Positions 1 to 11,829 of a stretch of 64,000 nucleotides of DNA are shown one piece after another. The position numbers and the translations under genes were made by a program. The notes below the pieces were generated by a model. That model searched no databases, was not told where the DNA came from, and was given only the letters and a program-made list of their open reading frames with translations. Position 1 is the first letter of the stretch; every line of letters begins with the position of its first letter. The DNA is from Phlebotomus papatasi (lineage: Eukaryota > Arthropoda > Insecta > Diptera > Psychodidae), in NCBI RefSeq assembly GCF_024763615.1, contig NC_077224.1, positions 39,814,712 to 39,878,711 of the forward strand. The letters run 5' to 3'.

Positions 1-1150
1 ATGTCTCCTGGAAGATGCTATTCTCTTCCGGCACATGTTGAGATCGTGGAGAGAAGTCAACAAGGTTAGTATATTGCAATCTTTCTTAATAAAATAACAT
101 TTTACGTATTTTCTGCCTTATTTGATCAAATTGGAGATCGCTCCACTTCCATCTCAGCCCTTTGAATTTGATGAATGCGACAGTGGAGGCGGAGGTGTTG
201 ATGGGAAATTTCTTCTTCGAGAATTTTTCACTGAAGAAACTGATGGACCAAACTATAAGTGGACGGATGGTGATGAAGAATTACCAGAACACAATTATAC
301 TGGATAAGACAGACCAGAACGTGGTGGCTGCAATTATAATTGACAATCACTTGAAGTATTCCTCGCATGTGTCCGTAAGAGACTTTAAGAGGTACAGCGC
401 AGAATCAAGCAACTCTCTTCCCTTCAGAGAATGAAGTAATTGAAAATTTACTAAAATCGAAAATTCAATGAATGTACTTATTTAAAAAAAAATCTTTTCT
501 CCCTTTCAGGATTTGTATTACAAACCACCAGCACCTAAATCAAAGTCCAACCCGACAGGCAAATTGTACGGGAGATTCAAAAACATGTCGGCGAGGTACA
601 GAAAAATTCTTCCGAAACCTGCCGAGAATTCCAGCCCTAACGATAATCTCGTGGAAGAAGAAGGAAGCGCGGTTGTTTTTGCTCTCCAGGAAACTTCTGG
701 TAAGTGAAATAAAGAGTGTTTGCCTGAATAGAAATGAATAGAAACTCTTATGATTTCGACCGTTGACCAGGTTATGATAGTTGACCAGGTAATAAAAGGC
801 CAACAATTCGCGATGCCCAGAATGAAATGGTGGTTCACGTTACAAAAGAAGAAGATATTGATGAAAAGGTCGAAGAGCTGAAGCAAGAGGGATCCGGATT
901 CAACCACCTCATAATCATTGTCGCTGGAGCTAACTTGGGACGACTAACAACGTTTCAGGTCATTTACAAGGAATCTACATTCTCATTGGGCAGTTTCAAG
1001 ACTTGCGTGCGGTAGTGATCATAAAGATGAAGTATCTCTTCTCGATTGAGTACAACAACAAGTGCAGATACGCATGGGAGATACTGCAAGGTTTCTGTTA
1101 TAACCTTTCCACAGATAGGATCTTCGATCTAAAGGTACAATATATCCTAG
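1..1150 (+). pseudogene. SAMD3-like repetitive-family gene, partial, with introns and a frameshift
   Basis: A chain of plausible exons reads as one protein of the type often labelled 'sterile alpha motif domain-containing protein 3-like'; I recognise the family from memory and its function is unknown. Exon pieces: 1-64 (donor CAAG|GTTAGT, open at the window edge); about 158-431 (acceptor TCTCAG), with SLKKLMDQTISGRMV then LDKTDQNVVAAIIIDNHLK and VSVRDFKRYSAE; 510-699 (acceptor TTTCAG, donor CTG|GTAAGT), starting DLYYKPP and containing PTGKLYGRFKNMSARYRKI; 789 to about 900, with RPTIRDAQNEMVVHV; and about 958-1150, with GIYILIGQFQDLRAVV and NNKCRYAWEILQGFCYNLST, ending at ILG|GTAAGC. Near 385-400 the reading frame slips: the family-like ending LFPSENE before the 431/432 donor is in a different frame from VRDFKRYSAE. 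The section normally lying between the GKLY and RPTI blocks is missing. This looks like a decaying copy, though an assembly error could cause the slip. It lies just upstream of a second decayed gene of the same repetitive type. Confidence 0.5.
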
Positions 1151-1194
1151 GTAAGCTCGAATAATACATCTTATTTGCTGCATTTGTAAGCGTG

Positions 1195-2520
1195 TCATGA
1201 GAGAAGAAAACCAATTGATTGATCACTTGAAAAACACGCAAAAACACCCACTGAATTCGAATATAAGTGTATGGACACTAGCTTCAGGCAAATTTTTCAA
1301 AATTTTTTCGCCTATCGAACACACATCAAGAAACACAAACGCAGCATTATTTCTTACGACCCCCAAAAAAATACAGAACATGTCAAAGGTAGCACTCCCG
1401 ATCGCGAAACAATACCAAATGAAAGTTGTAACGTTGAAACTCTACATTCCAGACCAATTAGGAATTTATTGAACTTTGATTATATATGCCGTCATGTTTG
1501 AGAGCTATCCAGCCAACAAATTTTATAGCTCCACATTTAAAATTTGTTTTATATTTGCACGCAACTTCAAATATCACTAGAAAAAATGTCACTGATATAG
1601 AGAATGAAATAACCACAAATATTGTCGAACCCCTAATACAAGATTTGAGAGAATACGTGCCTTATATGTGTGCCGAGAGACGTTTAGAGTTTCACTTATA
1701 TATATTAAAGGTTTTGAAAGTTCCTTTACATCAATTAACACTGAGTATAAACTTTTGAAAACATTGGAAAAGGAATCTTTTTTTAAACCCCCAGTAGATT
1801 TTGTTGACGGTGTAGAAATTTGTCTATCAGAATCAACAGTATCCGATTTCCATCAAGTTCAAAGCAGCATACATGACATACATATTCAATTAAAAAAATA
1901 TTTTGAAAGTGGAGATAATTTGGATATAACGCTAAGTAATATAGACCATTTAAAGCAGTCACATTCATATAATCATTTTGTTACTTTTAAATATTGGGTG
2001 AAGATCGAACAAAAGTACCACGATAAGACAGTGTTTCCCATCTTTCTTTATGCTGATGGTTTCGAAGTAAATAATAATCAAGGGCCGCACAGTGAATCAA
2101 TTAGTGGCGTGTATTACACAATTCCTGTCATTCCCAACTATTGTTTGTCAAACTTGAAAAATGTACTGGTAGCCGATTTTATCAGAGCTAAGGACCTATC
2201 ACTATATGGAAACAATGTTCGTCTTAAGAAATTAATCGAGGTTTTGAAAAATCTGGAATGTGAAGGCATTGAAATTTGAAGTAAAAATCAAACAAGGTGG
2301 ATATATTTTGTGCTTGGCGATAATTTGGCTGTAAAAGAATTACAAGATTTTTAAAAGTCATTCAATGTAAATAATTATTGCAGAATTTGTCTTATGGAAA
2401 AAGTGAAACTAAATATGCTGTAAAGGAGGATGTAAAAAAGTTAAGAAATCGCGAGCAATATGACAAGATATTAAAAGAAAAAAAATTTCATTATGTATTA
2501 ATGTAAATGTAACATGTTCT
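1195..2520 (+). pseudogene. C2H2 + 'YADDFE'-type repetitive-family protein, multiply frameshifted
   Basis: Successive frames give pieces, in order, of a large uncharacterised protein recurrent in arthropod and fish genomes and probably spread with a mobile element. At 1215-1260 LIDHLKNTQKHPLNSNIS and at 1271-1345 FRQIFQNFFAYRTHIKKHKR look like decayed C2H2 fingers (the H..H halves remain, the cysteines are largely lost). At 1501-1740 NITRKNVTDIENEITTNIV is the central helical part. At 1740-2279 there is YKLLKTLEKESFFKPPVDFV followed by the hallmark VFPIFLYADGFEVNN and GVYYTIPVIPNYC. After a stop at 2277-2279, LGDNLAVKELQDF, an in-frame stop, then KSFNVNNYCRICLMEKVKL and LRNREQYDKIL continue the family pattern across stops and frame changes. 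At least four disruptions are visible, so it is not a working gene. Role unknown. Confidence 0.55.
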
Positions 2521-2529
2521 TAAAATTAT

Positions 2530-2888
2530 GAAATAAAAATCTTAATACTACATAAAAAATTCTTATTTTAATACGGAAAATTATTCTTGGTTCTAATCCC
2601 TAAAATCTTATTTTTACGTGGACAAATTCTTATTTTTAGTATATTTACAAATATTATTAAGAAATCAAATTTTCTTAAAATTATGAAGTAATATTCTTAA
2701 ATTTATTCTGGAATTTTAACAAAAAGTTTAAAATCAATTCGAAAAAATCTTATTTTGAGTATATTCTCAATTTTAGTAGATGTAGGCATTAAAATAAGAA
2801 TAAAGAAATCTTAATCGGATTTCATGACTGAATAGACTTAATTTCATGGCGAAAATTCTTAATTTTAGTACAAAATTTCTCTCAGTGT
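2530..2888. mobile_element. AT-rich MITE-like remnant ending TCTCAGTG
   Basis: Many degenerate copies of ATTCTTATTTTAGTA-like words occur on both strands, and the right edge reads TTTCTCTCAGTG. That matches the CACTGAGAGAAA terminus of the element at 19860-20113. The left terminus is not clear. Confidence 0.35.
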
Positions 2889-4540
2889 ATGAATCCATAC
2901 AGGTCTAGTCTTCTGAAGTCAATGTAAATGTAAAATTTGGCAGTAAAGGGTTAGGTAAAGTAAATTTATGCAAAGGACCTCTAATCAATGATCTTAAAAG
3001 TCCTGAGTGTAGTTTGGAATAAATCTTAAATATCAAATTTTACAGGATATAAATATTCTGTGAAGATTAGCCTGAGTCTATTTGGGTTCTAAGTCTAGTA
3101 TGATATTCTACATTCGAACATTAGAATTTATTGGCATACCGTGTAAAATTTGGCCATATTTAAAACGTTATTTACGATTTTGTTTCGCTTCTGTTCTTTT
3201 TCACCAATCTCATTTTTCGTCATTTTTTTTTCGCACATCATGGGATCAGCCAATATGTTAAGTAGATATTCAAACAAATGGTATTGAAAGTATAGCTGAA
3301 TTTAGAAAAAAAGAGTAAGTCACGATTGTCTCATTCGGCCAATGAAAGAAATATTGAATCTGCTGGAAAAGTATCATTTTCATTGGAATACCGTTGGTCG
3401 ATTGAGTGGGTGGTTCTGTGTGAGATTGTTTGCACAGATATTTGCTTTATGGCGAAGAGGCACAACACAGTCGCGAGTTGTTTCGCTGCTTTGCAAAATG
3501 ATCATGATCGTATACAAGGGAACAAAGTGCAAAAGTATATTCGTCTTACATACAGAACAGATTACATAGAACGCCAACGTAATGGTGGGATCTGCTGGTA
3601 GTGCCAAGAGATCCCCAATGGAGCCACCTTCACGCCGAAATGGGCGCAAAAATGCGTGTGGAGGAGAGTTGAGACCAATATGTATGTAACTGAGGCACTG
3701 GGTTCTACCTTTTGTCATTCCTTCTTTCGCTTCTTATAGCTTCTTGTGGTCCCTCAGCGACCATGCCCGTAATTGGAATGTCTTCTTTGCCATCTATTCT
3801 TCATCATCATTTTCATCTCGATGGTCTAAATTTTTCAACCGTCGTTAGTCAGATACGCAAAAGACATCCAAGAATTTTTTTTCCAGAAAGTTATGTTCGT
3901 CAATATTTATCTGTCGTGGCTAAAAACAGTGCCCACGGATTGAAGCAAAATATATCGACAAAATCCCTCCAACGTAAATTTTATTTCGGTGGTTAAACTA
4001 GATTTTTTGCAGTGGCCGTGATTCTTAAGCTGAGAATTTAGAAATCAATATTTTAAAATAATTTAGTAAGATTGAAAGTGTGCCAATTAGAATTAAGAGA
4101 ATTGAGTAGAATTTTAAATAAGAAAGAATGGAATAATACTGCAAGAAAATCAGCGATTAATTTCCCAAATTTGAAACATACCTCCTTATTCTAAGAAAAA
4201 TATTGTATATTCCTTTTTTTTAAATTCAAGAGGATTGTAATCTTTACCCGAAGTGAACACTTACTATAAACATAAACTAAAGATTGGGCTGAAAATGTTT
4301 CATAAAATACCATAGATACATAAAAAACTGAATTGATAAATATTATAACAATTATTTAAAAAAAGCATCACAATATCTAATCAGGGGTTCCTGTACTTTC
4401 GATTCTAACAAATGTTGGTTTACTGATTTTAACTCTAAAATTCTTAGAGTATATTTATCCTACAAATATTGTGTAATATATTACCTCAAATATAAAAAAA
4501 AAAATATTAAATAAATAAATAAGTAAAAAATAAAGCTCAC
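2889..4540. other. Intergenic stretch, nothing recognised
   Basis: Unique-looking AT-rich DNA. Short open frames at 3326-3718 and 3712-3996 show no recognisable domain, start context or splice support. Confidence 0.5.
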
Positions 4541-4702
4541 ACGGAAAAAATTTTTTATGAAAATGTGCGTATAGTTTATGATTTACGAAATTTGTGATTC
4601 AGAGGATTTACGAAATGCTCGCATATCGTATAACCCACTAAAGAGTTCGTAAAAATTGGTATTTTTTCACAAACTTGGTTTGTAACAGGATCACTTGGAT
4701 TA

Positions 4703-4851
4703 ATGACCAGCGCACAATAACTTTTGTTTGTAAACATGTTTTCAAAATGTCCCATGAGAATGAGCGAGATAACTAGATCTAAATCTCACTCACTTCTCAT
4801 TGAAATGTTTAAAACATGTTTACTAAACAAAAGTTATTGTGTGTTGGGCAT
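4703..4851. mobile_element. MITE family A (GCGCACAATAAC palindrome), copy 1
   Basis: Near-perfect palindrome of 149 bp. The left end ATGACCAGCGCACAATAAC pairs with GTTATTGTGTGTTGGGCAT on the right, and TA flanks both sides (4701-4702, 4852-4853). The centre carries an ACTAGATCTA-type word. Other copies lie at 4869-5350, 47817-47963 and 62647-62792. Confidence 0.85.
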
Positions 4852-4868
4852 TACTTTAGATTTATCTT

Positions 4869-5350
4869 TAGCGCACAATAACTTTTGTTTGGAAATATGC
4901 TTTCAAAATTTCTTATGAGAGTGAGCGAGATGACTAGATCTACACTGGTAAAAATAAAAGGGTCAAATTGACCCTTTTCAAAAGGATGGATCGTATTTGA
5001 CCCTTTGAAAGGTTCACTTTTGTATCTCTTGAAATTTAGTATGCACATTTATCACGAATAATCATGTTTTATTGTAAACTTATTACTGATATCATATTTC
5101 TCTCATCTGAGCGAACACCAAAGATCATTTTTTCATTGTTTTTTCATTCGTTTATTCCGGAATTAAATAGATGTCAAAACCGTGACCCTTTCGAAGGGTA
5201 CCTGGTGACCCTTTCAAAGAGTCAAATATGATCCATCCTTTGGAAAAGGGTCAATTTGACCCTTTTATTTTTACCAGTGTAAGTCTCACTCACTCTCATA
5301 GAAGTGTCAAAAATATGTTTACAAAACAAAAGTTATTGTGCGTTGAGCAT
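4869..5350. mobile_element. MITE family A, copy 2, split by a nested MITE
   Basis: The left arm (GCGCACAATAAC onward, to 4942) and right arm (5280-5350, ending GTGCGTTGAGCAT with TA after it) are the two halves of the same palindrome as copy 1. They are separated by the TA-flanked insertion 4943-5279. Confidence 0.82.
4943..5279. mobile_element. MITE family B (CACTGGTAAAAATAAAAGGG), nested insertion
   Basis: Terminal inverted repeats of about 50 bp: CACTGGTAAAAATAAAAGGG then TCAAATTGACCC at left, with its complement at right. TA is duplicated at 4941-4942 and 5280-5281. It has no coding capacity. Inserted into family A copy 2, so it is the younger of the two. Confidence 0.88.
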
Positions 5351-5352
5351 TA

Positions 5353-6918
5353 TTGTAATAAGTGCGAGGGAATTAATATTAAACTGAGATCTGGAAAAGA
5401 TATAGATACAAATTCAAAGGATGTCTTGTAGAATGATGTATCACTTCTTCTCCCTTTCACAATTCATTTGATTTTTCCTGTAAGCCAATTGAGGCATATT
5501 TTCTAAAGAAAATTTCAAGTTTAAGCTTTTTGTGACAGAAACTTGAATGAAGAGATATGTCAATAGATTGTGCAGCGATTTATGGCAAATGATTTTTATG
5601 AGAAAATTCTGAGGGAATTTTTATGTGAAAAATTTTCGTGTCCATGGGAAACGTAAAAATTTTCAGCCACATCACGGTATTTTTAATTAAATCCATAATC
5701 ATTAATTTTCATTTTCTAAGATTAATATATCAAATAACAATGAATATAAAAGCTTGATGTAATTTTCTTAAGAACAGCTTCATTTTTCTACTCAAATTCA
5801 ACATCTGTGACTTATTATGATAATCAAAAATCAAATTTACAATACATTGATCACGATATACGGATTTGATAATCATCCAAGTGAGAATGTTCGCTTAATT
5901 TTCCCTCGAATTACGTCAGCGGATTATTTACATTTTAATTCTAACTGTACACAAACTACGTCGCAGAAGATATACTTTTTCTTTTACCTAAGAATATATT
6001 ATTGGGAAAAATAGGTCAAGAATGGTATTGTCCAATCTGTGAAGGAAGTCATTTGAGGTGGTAAATATTTTATGTTTTTTTAATAATATTTTTCAGACTA
6101 TTGTATGGTGTGATACCTATGGAGAATTTGCTTTACCAATTTACATAATAAAGTTAGGAGAAATGTTCTAAATTTTTTTGCTAAAAGAATTATGACTCGT
6201 GACGCGTTTGAAGACTGTTGATCACCTTCGAAAGAATGCTATTCACTGCAAAAATAATCAAGAAATTCATTTGCATAAAATCACACTTAAACGATGTGCC
6301 ATCAACAAATCATAGAGTCATTTCAAATTAAAGCACAACAGCATAAAATTCTAATGAAACAGACAATTCTCGCAAGTTTCTTCTTCAGAAATTTATGGGA
6401 ATATGTTAAAAATGTTCGCCAAGGGGCTTAAACTTGTTATGCACATTGGTTTAGGAGAATTTTTCTGGCATCTTCGATATTATCAAAATGGTTGAGCTTT
6501 TATTGGTAATTTACCGACCTTTTCTTTTAAGTTATTGACTAGCGAAAATCGCGAAATTTTGTAAATGACGCTTCAAACAGCCATTAATTTAAGATTAAAA
6601 TTGAATTAATTAGAGAGTATTGAAAGCAATTTATCACTGAAAGTTGTGGTTCTTACCTAATTAATATTCATGATTTTAGTGCAATATTGTATTCTTAGAT
6701 TAACGAATATTCATTTAAGAATCTTTGGGTTTATAACCGTTTCAAATTGATTCTGATTGCATTAACAAAAAAGATCCCATTAAAATATCCTGTGGACTTG
6801 TACTCAAATTTTGCTATTAATAAAAAGTTGATCTATAGTTATTTAATAATAAATTTGATTCAAGTTTTTGTTTTTTTTTGAAAATTAATTATGTGTGATT
6901 CTTACATATTTGCTTTTT
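5353..6918. other. Intergenic stretch, nothing recognised
   Basis: AT-rich DNA without a supportable gene or a clear inverted repeat. The longest open frames are 65 codons or shorter. Confidence 0.5.
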
Positions 6919-6921
6919 TAT

Positions 6922-7048
6922 GGCTCCTGGCACACCTTTAGATCAGGAAAATTTCATGTAATTGAAATTCACAACCTTTTCTTTCTCAAACGATTTGCTT
7001 ACGGCTTTATCGCATTGTCACTTTATTGCACCCTCCTTTTAAACATCA
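6922..7048. mobile_element. MITE family C (GGCTCCGGCACACC), left half only
   Basis: Starts TGGCTCCTGGCACACC, then TTTAGATCAGGAAAATTTCA, the left-arm sequence shared with the copies at 35308, 44750 and 45055. It is cut off at 7050 by the next MITE, and I found no right half beyond that. Confidence 0.7.
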
Positions 7049-7050
7049 TA

Positions 7051-7267
7051 GGGGGAGGTGGGGCTACTTTGAGCTGTGGGGCTACATTGTTATACGATTT
7101 CTTCGCATGTTTCTAAAGGAAACTGGGTTTTAACATGATGTAATTTGAATAGACAAAATAATTGTGTATCTAAATAAAATAATTGTAAGGACCAGCTTCA
7201 TTTAGAAATAGGCGAAAAAGTAGTATAACAATCTAGCCCCACAGCTCAAAGTAGCCCCACCTCCCCC
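7051..7267. mobile_element. MITE, TIR GGGGGAGGTGGGGCTAC
   Basis: 217 bp. Inverted repeats of about 34 bp (GGGGGAGGTGGGGCTAC, then TTTGAGCTGTGGGGCTA) with TA flanks at 7049-7050 and 7268-7269. Its left arm is related to the solo half at 38387-38510. Confidence 0.88.
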
Positions 7268-7835
7268 TACTTCTTTTATTTTCCAATGTGTTTTAAATTC
7301 TATTTAGGCGTCGTAAATATACGCCAATGACTTGATTCATATTTTCTATCGGTTTTACAATGTTAGTAAATTAAAATGCTCTAAAATGATCGTATAACTG
7401 GTATGGATTAAGGTTGTGTCAATATAAAATATCAAAGTATATGAATATGCACATTTTTTTTTACCGAATTTCAACTTTGGTGTATCAACCCAGATAATTA
7501 TTGGACCAATTTAAATCGGTAGTGTAAATCGTTATGAATCCAAAAATTTTCCGAAAGATAATTTGCGTAGAGCTCTATCTTGTGATTCCGTAGCTGGGAC
7601 GATTTACAATTTCTTCTTCCAACATTTTGTTATTCTAAGGGGGTCCCCTAAATCCAAGGTCAAAAGAAATCGATTTTTTGTCGATAGAATAGCTATTTAA
7701 GGTTGTGCTATAAAAGTTTCAAAAACCAAAAATCCAAATTATTTTCGAAGATACAGAGAGGAAATTAAAAGAGCGCCTGGTAGATTTACAAGCGTTCGGA
7801 TGAACATAAAAAAACTTTGAAGTGTGTTTCTTCTA

Positions 7836-8330
7836 GGGGAGACCGGGGAGGTTTGGGACAGGGGTAGTATGGGACAAGGCGATTTTTTCAATTAATTTTT
7901 GAAATAAATGGGATTTGACCATTACTGTATCGTAGGCAATATTAAGATGTATCTTGACTAAAAGAATGGATATCCTCGGTTTTATTGTCTGAATTTTATG
8001 AACACTTTCCTAAAAATTGATAAAAATTGTATTTTTTGATTTCTCAGTTTTGCTATTTGTATTTTATATCAGCGATATATAATCAAAACTTTTTTATCTC
8101 ATTAAGTAGCAGTGTAATCTGGGAACATGTTTTTATAAAAGTTTCAGAGATTATACGCTCTTGTTTTTTACATAAAGATTTTAAATACCAGGTGTTTGGG
8201 ACACCTGAAAGGGTAATCCCCATAAGTATCCTATAGATTACATAAAATTGTAATACACTATCGTGGTTTTTTGGAATAGTGTCTCAAAGTCAAAACATGA
8301 AAAAGTGTCCCAAACCTCCCCGGTCTCTCC
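7836..8330. mobile_element. MITE, TIR GGGGAGACCGGGGAGG
   Basis: 495 bp. Left end GGGGAGACCGGGGAGGTTTG; the right end is its complement with one difference. TA flanks at 7834-7835 and 8331-8332. A second subterminal word (GTATGGGACAAG) repeats the GGGACA motif. No coding capacity is apparent. Confidence 0.85.
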
Positions 8331-8532
8331 TACTTCTGATTTTTACGATTTTGTCAAATTTGCAAGAAAGACAGCAGAAAAATACGATTGAAATGAAGTA
8401 CGGTTTATTCTCTTCAAAATTAAATTCTCTTCCAGTTGAGCCTAAATAGTCTTTTGTTTTTTTTTAATATTTTTTACATTATGTTAAAGTCAATATTTTA
8501 TGTTAATAATATACAGTAAAAAAACTATTTAA

Positions 8533-8650
8533 AAAAGTGGTGGCAAAGTGTCCTTTGCTTTGTGAAATGCTCGACGAACTCATGACTTAGATGCCAATCC
8601 TCAAAAGTACTTACGCATCATTTACTGTTTTTCGGTTCTCAAACGATAAC
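8533..8650 (+). repeat. Dispersed repeat R1 (GGTGGCAAAGCGT), short copy
   Basis: GGTGGCAAAGTGTCC, then a GCTTTGTGAAATGCTC-type segment, CTTAGATGCCAATCCTCAAA and a TACTTACGCATCAT-type segment match the start of the longer copies at 17818, 26818, 29746 and 30298. Confidence 0.55.
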
Positions 8651-9657
8651 CCTTTAACGACGAGATACTTTTTGCGGACTGAAAATCAACAATAAAAATT
8701 AAACTGGGAAACATAATCAATATCAATGATAAGTCATACATCTAACCTTGGAAAGTCCAACAGAGTCTGATTCGGTGTATTTTGTGCTTCTATGAACGAT
8801 CGGGACAAAAATAGCCCAAAAATTTAAGTACTTTTTCTGACAATACCAATGAATAATATTTCTCGCTTTAATGAAAAATATTACGTATGAGTATTGTAGT
8901 TTATATTTCCAAAAGAGTTTTTCTTAAAAAAAAGTTGGAAGTATAAAAAATAAATAAAATAAATTATGAATTTTAAAATTTAAAAACTCGCCATTTTTGA
9001 GCTTAAATATTTACTATATAGCAAATAGCTAGAGACTTGCAAAAAATATTCTAGATTAATTCACCCTTCTACTTTACAATTATGTACAGACATAAGAAAA
9101 AAATAACTTTAGGTAGTCAAGAAAAATTATTTTCTTTATGGGACACCGGTGTTCCAATCGTCTTTAAAGGGTTAAACCCAGTTTCTATTGGCAGTTCTTA
9201 AAATGCCTTCCTGAAGTTCTTAAAATGCCTAAAATTGTGTTCCTTTGATGATCCTACTTAAAATTCTGTAAAGCTATAAGTATATTTTATTTTAAAGATA
9301 TTTTGTAAATCTGGTCGTTTCCTTCTCCTGAAAAAAATTACAAAAAACAGCTATTTTTTGTTCTTTTACTCAGGGGAACCCCCTTAAATCCACTCGCACT
9401 CTCTCTTGTTTAGAAACAATTTTTATTACATTCACAGAATTATCAGAAACATGAGTAAGCGTTATAAATCTTGATGAGGAACCCTAAATCATTAAGTTTC
9501 TATAGAAGTATAAACCTAGAGATTTTCAGCGCATGTCTTAATTAGTAAACTTCTTCTGCACAACATTCGTATACGATTGTGAAAATTAATTCACACTCGC
9601 CTGCATGTTCTATAAAAGCAATTAAATAATTTTATAATACGATGAGCGTCTGTTCTT
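8651..9657. other. Intergenic stretch, nothing recognised
   Basis: No gene or clear element. It forms the 3' flank of the minus-strand exon candidate that follows. Confidence 0.45.
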
Positions 9658-10038
9658 TTATTCTTTCCTCCTCAATTCTTCATTCATCCCTATACATGCA
9701 ATCAAAGCCAAGAACTGATAAAACCACCATTTGTGAAGATGAGCGTGCTGACTCTTTAAAATAAGTGTTTCATTAAGTTTAGTGCTATTGGGTGAGTTTT
9801 CTCGATTTAATAATTCCTGTGGGCATTCACGGTACATGATAATCAATGAGTTCAGCACGCACACCTTTGGCGATTCTAAACCGTGATACTCATCTTGGCA
9901 ATCTGCAAAGAAAGAAATAGAATATAACGCTGCTCCTGAAAAATTATAATTATCTTTCTTATGCAACCCAAGACTGGGTGCCACTCTTGACAGTCTCTTC
10001 GGACTTTTAATCAACTTGTCTAAATCACCTGGATTTTG
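9658..10038 (-). CDS. Possible terminal exon of an unidentified protein
   Basis: On the minus strand an acceptor TTTTCTCAG precedes a 127-codon open frame starting QNPGDLDKLIKSPKRLSRV and ending FLALIACIGMNEELRRKE, with the stop codon overlapping AATAAA, a polyadenylation signal. It has no ATG start, so it would be a 3' exon. Amino-acid use looks protein-like (balanced charge, FADCQDEYHGLESPKVC, HAHLHKWWFYQFLALIACIG), unlike the lysine/isoleucine runs typical of random AT-rich frames here. I do not recognise the family. No convincing upstream exon was found between 10039 and 12000 on the minus strand, so it may be a relic or chance. Confidence 0.35.
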   Translation of the reverse strand, partial: QNPGDLDKLIKSPKRLSRVAPSLGLHKKDNYNFSGAALYSISFFADCQDEYHGLESPKVCVLNSLIIMYRECPQELLNRENSPNSTKLNETLILKSQHAHLHKWWFYQFLALIACIGMNEELRRKE

Positions 10039-11540
10039 CTGAGAAAATTATTGTTATTTTGTATTGAATGGAAAGCCCTTCTATTGCAGCATCTCACTGA
10101 AGGAAACGTTTAAGTCTTTCGTTTTCAAATGAATACTTTGTGGTATACAAATTATATACAATTTAGATTGAGACGACAGAAGAATGATTTTAAACTCTGA
10201 TGACTTTGTCCACGAAATTTTCTAAATATAGGAATATTTGATAAGGAAATATACGCAAAAGAGGTCAAATTCAATATAATTCTTGGATTTTTTCATCAGC
10301 TGCGTGGATAGAAAATTGAGAAACGTTGAGATAAAATTAAAAAGAATGATATACAAAGAGATTGGACTTTGCAAAAAGCCTGAATTATATAATAAGTTTC
10401 CTTCAGCATCAGTTGAAGTTTCGTACAGTAAGAAAAAAAAACATACGGAGAAGTTAAATAAATTTATTAAGAGCTGTAACTGACAAGTTATATGGCTTTT
10501 ACAGTGTTCTCAGTTTACTGATAAATCAATAACTTACAATGTTGCTGTTCTTGCAAAACAAACCATCGCGTCGGGGCAATAATAAATATTATTTTCTAAT
10601 CAATGAAGCCACATCTCTTATAATGTATTTTTACATAAATTTCTTCGATGTGGGAAATTCAATAGGGAATTGGAATTTGAGGTATTAGCATATTCTTCCA
10701 GTTTTAAAATAGACGTAATATATACTCATGCAATACCCCACTGATTCAGTTTATTTGTGGCTTTTTCGTTTCCAGACAAATTAAACGGTGTTTCTTGCAA
10801 GGTCAGGATTGGCAAAGCATGAACAGAAAACATCTTATTGCACTATACCTGATTTTTCTTTTACTTTTAAAATGAACCAGTACCAATAAAACGCCATCAT
10901 AGTGGATCTTCATTTACAATTATAACTTGTAGAATATTTTTACTCTTGTGTGTCTCTTCTTTTCGTGTCTTTTGCGTGATTTCAGTTTCTCGATCAAAAC
11001 ACCATAAACTCGAATAATTATTTATTGAGACTGGATGGAGAGAGGAGAACTCCGTGGAATCCAATAAAGAGAGGTGACTATTTTAAATATGTGCTTTATT
11101 ATATACGTCAATAAATGTCGATGACCGGTTAATTGGCTCGTGGCTTTGGCAAAAGCCAAAAGGAGTTTTTCAGCAAGAAAAAAAAAAGAAGTCGATGCTG
11201 GCGAAAAAATTTGTGACTTGTCACTCATAATAAGTTTGAAACGAAAACTATATGTAAATTGCTTATTAATCTCCTTGCAAGCATGAATATAGTTTTAAAT
11301 CACAAACCAGAATCAAGATAATCCTGTCGTGAGTCGGTGTGCAAAGAACTTTAAGTAGTACAACATTCGCATTTTACAGTTTTTGAGTGCCATTGATAGT
11401 AATTATTTATTTTATCTTGCTTTCAGCTCATCATTTATCTCCCTGAATGTTTTTTTCTTCAAATTATTACTTCACTGAAAGTATTTAAAAAAAGGATTTA
11501 TAAATAATTTTGCATTTTGGTTAGCGATATTTTTGTTACC
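10039..11540. other. Intergenic stretch, nothing recognised
   Basis: Would contain the upstream exons of the 9658-10038 candidate if that is real. No splice-supported coding exon is evident. Open frames at 10283-10483 (plus) and 11022-11228 (minus) have no recognisable features. Confidence 0.4.
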
Positions 11541-11546
11541 ATTATA

Positions 11547-11829
11547 GGGGAGGATGGGACAGTTATTCGCTGGTAGAATTATTTTTAAAGACGTACCCTT
11601 CAATTGTGAGATAAACTAATGCTGTTTTTTTTTAATCTGCCTAACCCACGTAACCCCTTAATTCCCTTAATGAATCTGACCTATCCATGGCAATATATTT
11701 TAATAGCTAGTTTTAAGTCACACATTTCTTAAAAAAGTATTAAAAGGTCAGATTCACTAAAGGAACACGGAAAAAACATAAAGTGTTCGAAAATAGAGGG
11801 CGTGCTGTGCGAAACCGAAAGTCTTCCCC
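11547..11829. mobile_element. MITE family D, copy 1, with diverged left end
   Basis: TA flanks (11545-11546, 11830-11831) and outer GGGGA are present. The right arm (complement GGGGAAGACTTTCGG, then TTTCGCACAG) and the internal CTTAATGAATCTGAC pair match the element at 46422-46638. The left terminus GGGGAGGATGGGACAG no longer pairs well with the right. Confidence 0.6.

Noticed and set aside
3712..3996. 94-codon frame with a hydrophobic start resembling a signal peptide
   Set aside because: No promoter, cleavage-site logic or homology recognised; typical chance frame.
7636..9390. Possible large element with TAAGGGGGT(T)CCCCT inverted ends enclosing the 7836-8330 MITE
   Set aside because: Only about 15 bp of match, itself nearly palindromic, and no clear target duplication.
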